Shown here: positions 24,798 to 28,397 of the stretch, one piece after another
Layout of the letters: every line of letters begins with the position of its first letter
Position numbering within the stretch: position 1 is the first letter of the stretch
Assembly: GCA_900549885.1 (NCBI GenBank)
Contig: URQA01000017.1
Coordinates: 1 to 28,397 of the forward strand
Length of the DNA: 28,397 nucleotides
Direction: 5' to 3'
DNA from: an uncultured Eubacteriales bacterium
GTDB lineage: Bacteria; Bacillota; Clostridia; Oscillospirales; Oscillospiraceae
The notes under the pieces: generated by a model
What the model saw: only the letters and a program-made list of their open reading frames with translations
Database searches by the model: none
What the model was told of the DNA's origin: nothing
Translations under genes and position numbers: made by a program

Positions 24798-24871
24798 GGA
24801 GGCGCCACCCAGATTTGAACTGGGGCATCAGGATTTTGCAGACCCTTGCCTTACCACTTGGCTATGGCGCC
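24797..24871 (-). tRNA. tRNA-Cys (GCA)
   Basis: Acceptor GGCGCCA/TGGCGCC, anticodon stem AGGGT/ATCCT with loop CTGCAAA giving anticodon GCA, T-arm with GTTCAAATC, discriminator T as usual for tRNA-Cys, CCA encoded. Confidence 0.95.
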
Positions 24872-24934
24872 AACTCCAAATTCAGTCTATGCGGAATCGT
24901 CTTTCAAAAGAAGCGCGCAACCGCACTTTTTTTA

Positions 24935-25010
24935 TGGAGCGAGTGACGAGGCTCGAACTCGCTACCTCCACCTTGGCAAGGTGGCGCTCTACCAGATGAG
25001 CTACACTCGC
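24935..25010 (-). tRNA. tRNA-Gly (GCC)
   Basis: Acceptor GCGAGTG/CACTCGC, anticodon stem CCACC/GGTGG with loop TTGCCAA giving anticodon GCC, T-arm GTTCGAGCC, CCA encoded. A 63-bp gap to tRNA-Cys shows no terminator, so they are probably co-transcribed. Confidence 0.95.
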
Positions 25011-25013
25011 ATA

Positions 25014-25089
<76 letters not shown>

Positions 25090-25107
25090 ATATGGTGATT
25101 GGAAAAG

Positions 25108-25184
<77 letters not shown>

Positions 25185-25203
25185 ACATCTTTCACAACCA
25201 AAA

Positions 25204-25279
25204 TGGTGGGAACAACAGGGCTCGAACCTGTGACCCCATGCTTGTAAGGCATGTGCTCTCCCAGCTGAGCTATGCTCCC
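25204..25279 (-). tRNA. tRNA-Val (TAC)
   Basis: Acceptor GGGAGCA/TGTTCCC (one G-U), anticodon stem CATGC/GCATG with loop CTTACAA giving anticodon TAC, T-arm GTTCGAGCC, discriminator A, CCA encoded. First of the five-tRNA unit. Confidence 0.95.
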
Positions 25280-25282
25280 GTG

Positions 25283-25334
25283 TTGCCCGCCGCATGTCAG
25301 ACGGCGAAGGTTATTATACCCAAGCGGCGGGCAA
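25283..25334. repeat. 11-bp inverted repeat around the tRNA promoter -10
   Basis: TTGCCCGCCGC at 25283-25293 and its exact complement at 25324-25334, 30 bp apart. One arm lies in the promoter spacer, the other downstream of the expected start, with the -10 between. Confidence 0.6.
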
Positions 25335-25341
25335 TTGTCAA
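25313..25341 (-). promoter_or_regulatory. promoter of the Val-Asp-Phe-Gly-Cys tRNA unit
   Basis: Perfect consensus on the minus strand: TTGACA (25341-25336), 17 bp, TATAAT (25318-25313). It lies just after the hslO stop, with no clear hslO terminator, so read-through from hslO into the tRNAs is also possible. Confidence 0.93.
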
Positions 25342-25365
25342 GACAAAATTTCCGTTTTTTTGTTT

Positions 25366-26250
25366 TTATTTCTCTGTGGCCTCGTCCAGCAGACTTTGGA
25401 GCTCCTCCTCCGTAAACTGATACACACGGTCGCAGAACTGGCAGGTAAGCTCCGCTCCGTGCTGCTCCGCGATAAGCTTTTCCAGCTCGTCCCGCCCCAT
25501 ACTGATCAGAGCCCGGCTCACCCGCTCCCGGGAGCAGTAGCAGCGGTATTCCACCGGCGCAGTCTCCAAAATTTCCAACTCAAAATCGGACAGCACCTGC
25601 CGCAGCAGTTCCAGCGCATCGTCTCCCCGGTCCAGCGCTGCCGTCACCGCACCTACCTGGGCGATTCCCCGCTCCACGGCGGAGATCACAGCTTCGTCCG
25701 CGCCGGGCATCAATTGAATGAGATACCCGCCCGCTACCTGAACACTCTGGTCCGGCGCAATGAGTACCCCTAATGCGCAGGCAGTGGGGATCTGCTCGCT
25801 CTCCACATAATAGGCGGCGATATCCTCGGCAATCTCGCCCCCCACCAGCTGGACCGAGCCTACATAAGGCTCTTTCATGCCCATGTCTTTGATGACAGTG
25901 AGTTCCCCGTCACTGCCCACGGCCGCTCCCACATCCAGCTTGGCGTGAGCCTTCCGGGGCACGTCCACGGCGGGGTTTTGGACATACCCCCGCACATTCC
26001 CCTCGCTGTCAGACACAGCGGTAAGGGTGCCCAGCGGGCCGCCTCCCCGCACCCGCAGGGTGACGGAGCCCTTTTCCTCCTTAAGCATATCCCCCATCAT
26101 GGAAGCGGCCATCAGAAGCCGTCCCAGGGCAGCAGTGGCCACCGGCCAAGCGTCATGGATCTGACGGGCCCTCTCCACCAGCGCAGTCCCTGTAATAGCC
26201 ATCGCCTTGATTGGCGCATCCTTTGCGATCACTCGAACAATTTCATCCAT
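25366..26250 (-). CDS. hslO: Hsp33 redox-activated chaperone
   Basis: A 294-aa holdase activated by oxidation. The C-terminal zinc centre is C237-x-C239 and C270-x2-C273 (YRCYCSRE and LTCQFCDR). The N-terminal domain has typical VRGGGPLGTLTAV and GYVQNP motifs. ATG 26250 (MDEIVRVI) is chosen; the longer frame starts inside the methyltransferase gene. The start overlaps the methyltransferase stop by 8 nt, so translation is likely coupled. The function fits an anaerobe meeting oxidative stress. Confidence 0.96.
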   Translation of the reverse strand: MDEIVRVIAKDAPIKAMAITGTALVERARQIHDAWPVATAALGRLLMAASMMGDMLKEEKGSVTLRVRGGGPLGTLTAVSDSEGNVRGYVQNPAVDVPRKAHAKLDVGAAVGSDGELTVIKDMGMKEPYVGSVQLVGGEIAEDIAAYYVESEQIPTACALGVLIAPDQSVQVAGGYLIQLMPGADEAVISAVERGIAQVGAVTAALDRGDDALELLRQVLSDFELEILETAPVEYRCYCSRERVSRALISMGRDELEKLIAEQHGAELTCQFCDRVYQFTEEELQSLLDEATEK

Positions 26251-26998
26251 TGCTTTGTTTCGTTTCCTTTCCCGCGGCAAAAAAAATCCGCATCTCCCCC
26301 GCCTTGGGGGCGCGCCTTTTCAAATCTCCGTACTGCTTAACCCAGGCAAAGCCCGCGTCCCGCAAAAAAGCCTCCAGTTCTTCCGGGGCATAGGCGTATT
26401 CCTCATGGTACTCGCCTTCCCGGTCCCAGGTCCCGTCCGCTCTGCGGCAGAACAGGTCGATGCCGTACCCGCAGATTCTGCGCTTGGGATGGTACTCCCC
26501 CCGCCAGACGCAGTAGACTTCCTCCGTCTCATCCAAATAGACCTGGCCGTCCGCCTCCTCCAGCGCCTGAGGCGTCTTGGCATCGAACAGAAACAACCCT
26601 CCCGGCTTCAAATAGCGGTAAACCCGCTGAAAGGCCCTGCGAAGGGCGGCGGGACGGGTGACATAGTTGACGCTGTCCAGGCAGCACACCACCGCATCCG
26701 CCTGTTCCAGCAGGGTCAGGCGGCTCATATCCTGGCACAGGAACAGAACGGGTAAGTCCTGGCACTTCTGGGCAGCAAAAGAGAGCATGTCAGCGGACAG
26801 GTCCACGGCAGTCATCTCGTACCCCCGCTCGGCCAGGATACGAGTGAGGCTGCCCGTACCGCAGGCCAGCTCCACTACTGTGCGCACCGGGACAGCCTGG
26901 CGGCCAAAGTGCCATTCAAGATAGTCTGCCCAGCGGGAATAATCCACATCGGCGGTCAGCCGGTCATAGCTGTGCGCCAACCAAGTATAGCTATCCAT
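26243..26998 (-). CDS. class I SAM-dependent methyltransferase
   Basis: A 251-aa Rossmann methyltransferase. Motif I VVELACGTGSLT (about 38-49), an acidic end of the second strand (MTAVDLS), motif around DAVVCCLDSVNYV and LKPGGLFLFD are visible. Substrate not identifiable; the YxxxAxxYDxL-like start (YTWLAHSYDRL) matches a small-molecule methyltransferase group common in Firmicutes next to hslO or yerC genes. ATG 26998 overlaps the upstream gene's stop by 8 nt; the longer frame upstream lies inside that gene. Confidence 0.9.
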   Translation of the reverse strand: MDSYTWLAHSYDRLTADVDYSRWADYLEWHFGRQAVPVRTVVELACGTGSLTRILAERGYEMTAVDLSADMLSFAAQKCQDLPVLFLCQDMSRLTLLEQADAVVCCLDSVNYVTRPAALRRAFQRVYRYLKPGGLFLFDAKTPQALEEADGQVYLDETEEVYCVWRGEYHPKRRICGYGIDLFCRRADGTWDREGEYHEEYAYAPEELEAFLRDAGFAWVKQYGDLKRRAPKAGEMRIFFAAGKETKQSNG

Positions 26999-27281
26999 TC
27001 TTCTTGATGCGGGGCAGCACAGCCTTATATCCGTCCGCACCGTATTGAAGCGCACGGTTGACCCGGCTGATGGTGGCGCTGGAAGCGCCGGTGCGCTCCA
27101 GAATGTCGTTGTAGATCATCCCTTCATCCAGTAACAGCGCCACCTCCAACCGCTGCTCCATGGCCCGCAGCTCGGCCACGGTGCACAGGTCCTGAAAAAA
27201 AGCCTTGCACTCTTCCACTGTTTTCAGCGTGAGGACAGCTTCATAGAGCATGTCGCTTTGAGCCTGACTATTTTTAATCAT
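26991..27281 (-). CDS. YerC/YecD family TrpR-like DNA-binding protein
   Basis: A 96-aa protein with a TrpR-type helix-turn-helix: AELRAMEQRLEVALLLDEG, then YNDILERTGASSATISRVNRAL (about residues 52-73). The family resembles the Trp repressor, but its ligand is not known, and location gives no link to the trp operon 15 kb away. ATG 27281 is chosen because GGAGGT lies 7 nt upstream; the longer frame adds an unconserved basic stretch over the promoter. First gene of the unit with the methyltransferase and hslO. Confidence 0.92.
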   Translation of the reverse strand: MIKNSQAQSDMLYEAVLTLKTVEECKAFFQDLCTVAELRAMEQRLEVALLLDEGMIYNDILERTGASSATISRVNRALQYGADGYKAVLPRIKKNG

Positions 27282-27339
27282 TCTGTCTACCTCCGGCGGG
27301 CAATTCGCCCCATTTTGAGATTCCATTTCGCACAGCTGC

Positions 27340-27368
27340 ATTTTATCATGGTGCCGAGAGAAAGTAAA
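27340..27368 (-). promoter_or_regulatory. promoter of the yerC-like - methyltransferase - hslO unit
   Basis: Minus-strand TTTACT (27368-27363), 17 bp, TAAAAT (27345-27340). Divergent from the purA promoter about 50 bp away. Confidence 0.65.
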
Positions 27369-27414
27369 GTAAAATTCTTTCGGCAAAATCTCCATACGAA
27401 AACCAAAAAAGCTC

Positions 27415-27443
27415 TTGCGCCGCCTTTTCACATCCGATATAAT
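27415..27443 (+). promoter_or_regulatory. purA promoter
   Basis: TTGCGC (27415-27420), 17 bp, TATAAT (27438-27443). The leader of about 80 nt to the ATG shows small hairpins, but no riboswitch that I recognise. Confidence 0.75.
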
Positions 27444-27532
27444 GGATAACGCTGCAAGGCATACGATAGTGCGGCCGGATAAGGCAAATCCGCCGGTGCG
27501 GTTGCGAATCCCGGTCCACGGAGGTATTCATT

Positions 27533-28397
27533 ATGGTTAAAGCAATCGTGGGCGCCAACTGGGGCGATGAGGGCAAGGGCAAGATCACCGACATGCTGGC
27601 TGAGACCTCCGACGTGGTCATCCGTTTCCAGGGCGGAGCCAACGCGGGGCACACCATCATCAACGACTTTGGGCGCTTCGCCCTGCACATCCTCCCTTCC
27701 GGCATCTTTTATCCCCATATCACCAATATTATCGGCAATGGCGTCGCTCTGGACATCAAAAAGCTGGTAGACGAACTCAACGACATCACTGGCCAGGGCG
27801 TTCCCGCTCCCAACCTTATCATCTCTGAACGGGCACAGATCCTCATGCCCTACCATGTCCTCCAGGACAGCTATGAGGAGGAGCGGCTGGGCGGCAAGGC
27901 CTTCGGCTCTACCAAGAGCGGCATCGCCCCCTTCTACTCCGACAAGTACGCCAAGACTGGCATCCAGGTGTGCGACCTGTACGATGAGCAGCGCCTGCGG
28001 GACCGACTGGAGCGGGCGGTAGATGTGAAGAATGTGCTGTTCGAGCACTTGTACCACAAGCCCAGGCTGGACGTGGACCAGCTGTATGCCCAGCTTTTGG
28101 AATACCGGGAACTCATCCGCCCTTATGTGGGCGACGCGGTAGGTTTTGTCCACCAGGCCCTGAAAGGCGGCAAGACCGTGCTGCTGGAAGGACAACTGGG
28201 TTCTATGAAGGATCCGGATCTGGGCATCTTCCCCATGACCACCTCCTCTCACACCCTGGCGGGCTTCGGCTGCGTGGGCGCCGCCGTTCCCCCTACCGCC
28301 ATTGAAGACATTATCTGCGTCACCAAGGCCTACTCTTCCTCCGTGGGTTCCAATACCGAGCCTTTTGTCAGTGAGGTCACCGGCCAGGCCGGGGACG
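27533..28397 (+). CDS. purA: adenylosuccinate synthetase, 5' part
   Basis: First 288 codons, open at the right edge (family length about 420-430). Joins IMP and aspartate using GTP in AMP synthesis. GANWGDEGKGK carries the P-loop and catalytic Asp, FQGGANAGHT the catalytic His, GNGVALD follows. The usual GTTGRGIGP segment is GSTKSGIAP here, and the downstream segment reads LEGQLGSMKDPDLG instead of LEGAQGTLLDIDHG, so this is a diverged PurA type. GGAGGT lies 7 nt before the ATG. Divergent from the yerC-like gene. Confidence 0.93.
   Translation, partial: MVKAIVGANWGDEGKGKITDMLAETSDVVIRFQGGANAGHTIINDFGRFALHILPSGIFYPHITNIIGNGVALDIKKLVDELNDITGQGVPAPNLIISERAQILMPYHVLQDSYEEERLGGKAFGSTKSGIAPFYSDKYAKTGIQVCDLYDEQRLRDRLERAVDVKNVLFEHLYHKPRLDVDQLYAQLLEYRELIRPYVGDAVGFVHQALKGGKTVLLEGQLGSMKDPDLGIFPMTTSSHTLAGFGCVGAAVPPTAIEDIICVTKAYSSSVGSNTEPFVSEVTGQAGD

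Noticed and set aside
27444..27532. Purine-type riboswitch in the purA leader
   Set aside because: Only short hairpins are visible; the conserved purine-aptamer loops are not found.

Overview
The window looks like chromosome of an anaerobic gut-type Firmicute of class Clostridia, probably an Oscillospiraceae member (inference). The grounds are a tryptophan T-box, an oxygen-sensitive radical-SAM sulfatase maturase, a glnA/ANTAR/gltBD nitrogen cluster, CCA-encoding tRNA genes, strong Shine-Dalgarno sites, and moderately high GC in housekeeping genes.

Layout. 1-823: the 3' part of a GltD-like flavoprotein. 944-7194: a visibly AT-richer island closed by a strong hairpin terminator at each end. 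It holds a cytosolic sulfatase with a serine at the formylglycine position, a LysR regulator, a divergent anaerobic sulfatase-maturating enzyme, and a 489-aa DASS/ArsB-like permease; together these could import and desulfate an organic sulfate ester. 7739-12515: a tryptophan operon under a consensus promoter and a Trp-specific T-box, in the permuted order trpB-trpA-trpD-trpC-trpF, with no trpE or trpG.

12592-22777 is a nitrogen-assimilation block: amtB fused to a PII (GlnK-type) domain on the plus strand, facing a minus-strand series glnA - ANTAR antiterminator gene - gltB - gltD. The glnA and amtB leaders start right after near-identical promoters with a related GGAC-NAAGGY-GTTC hairpin that is part of a terminator. 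The glnA leader can also fold into two hexaloop hairpins, each with A1 and G4, as known for ANTAR targets. The ANTAR gene as given carries a one-base frameshift between its receiver-like and RNA-binding parts.

22780-24560 is a decay zone with remnants of purF, asnB and a large serine recombinase. 24565-25341 holds six tRNA genes on the minus strand (Val, Asp, Phe, Gly, Cys; then Pro with its own promoter). 25366-27281 is a tightly overlapping minus-strand operon: YerC/TrpR-like regulator, SAM methyltransferase, hslO (Hsp33). A divergent promoter then drives purA, which runs off the right edge.

Functionally the core is ammonium uptake and sensing (AmtB-PII), glutamine synthesis (GlnA) and glutamate synthesis (GltBD), probably coordinated by RNA-level antitermination, next to T-box-controlled tryptophan synthesis and a niche sulfatase module.
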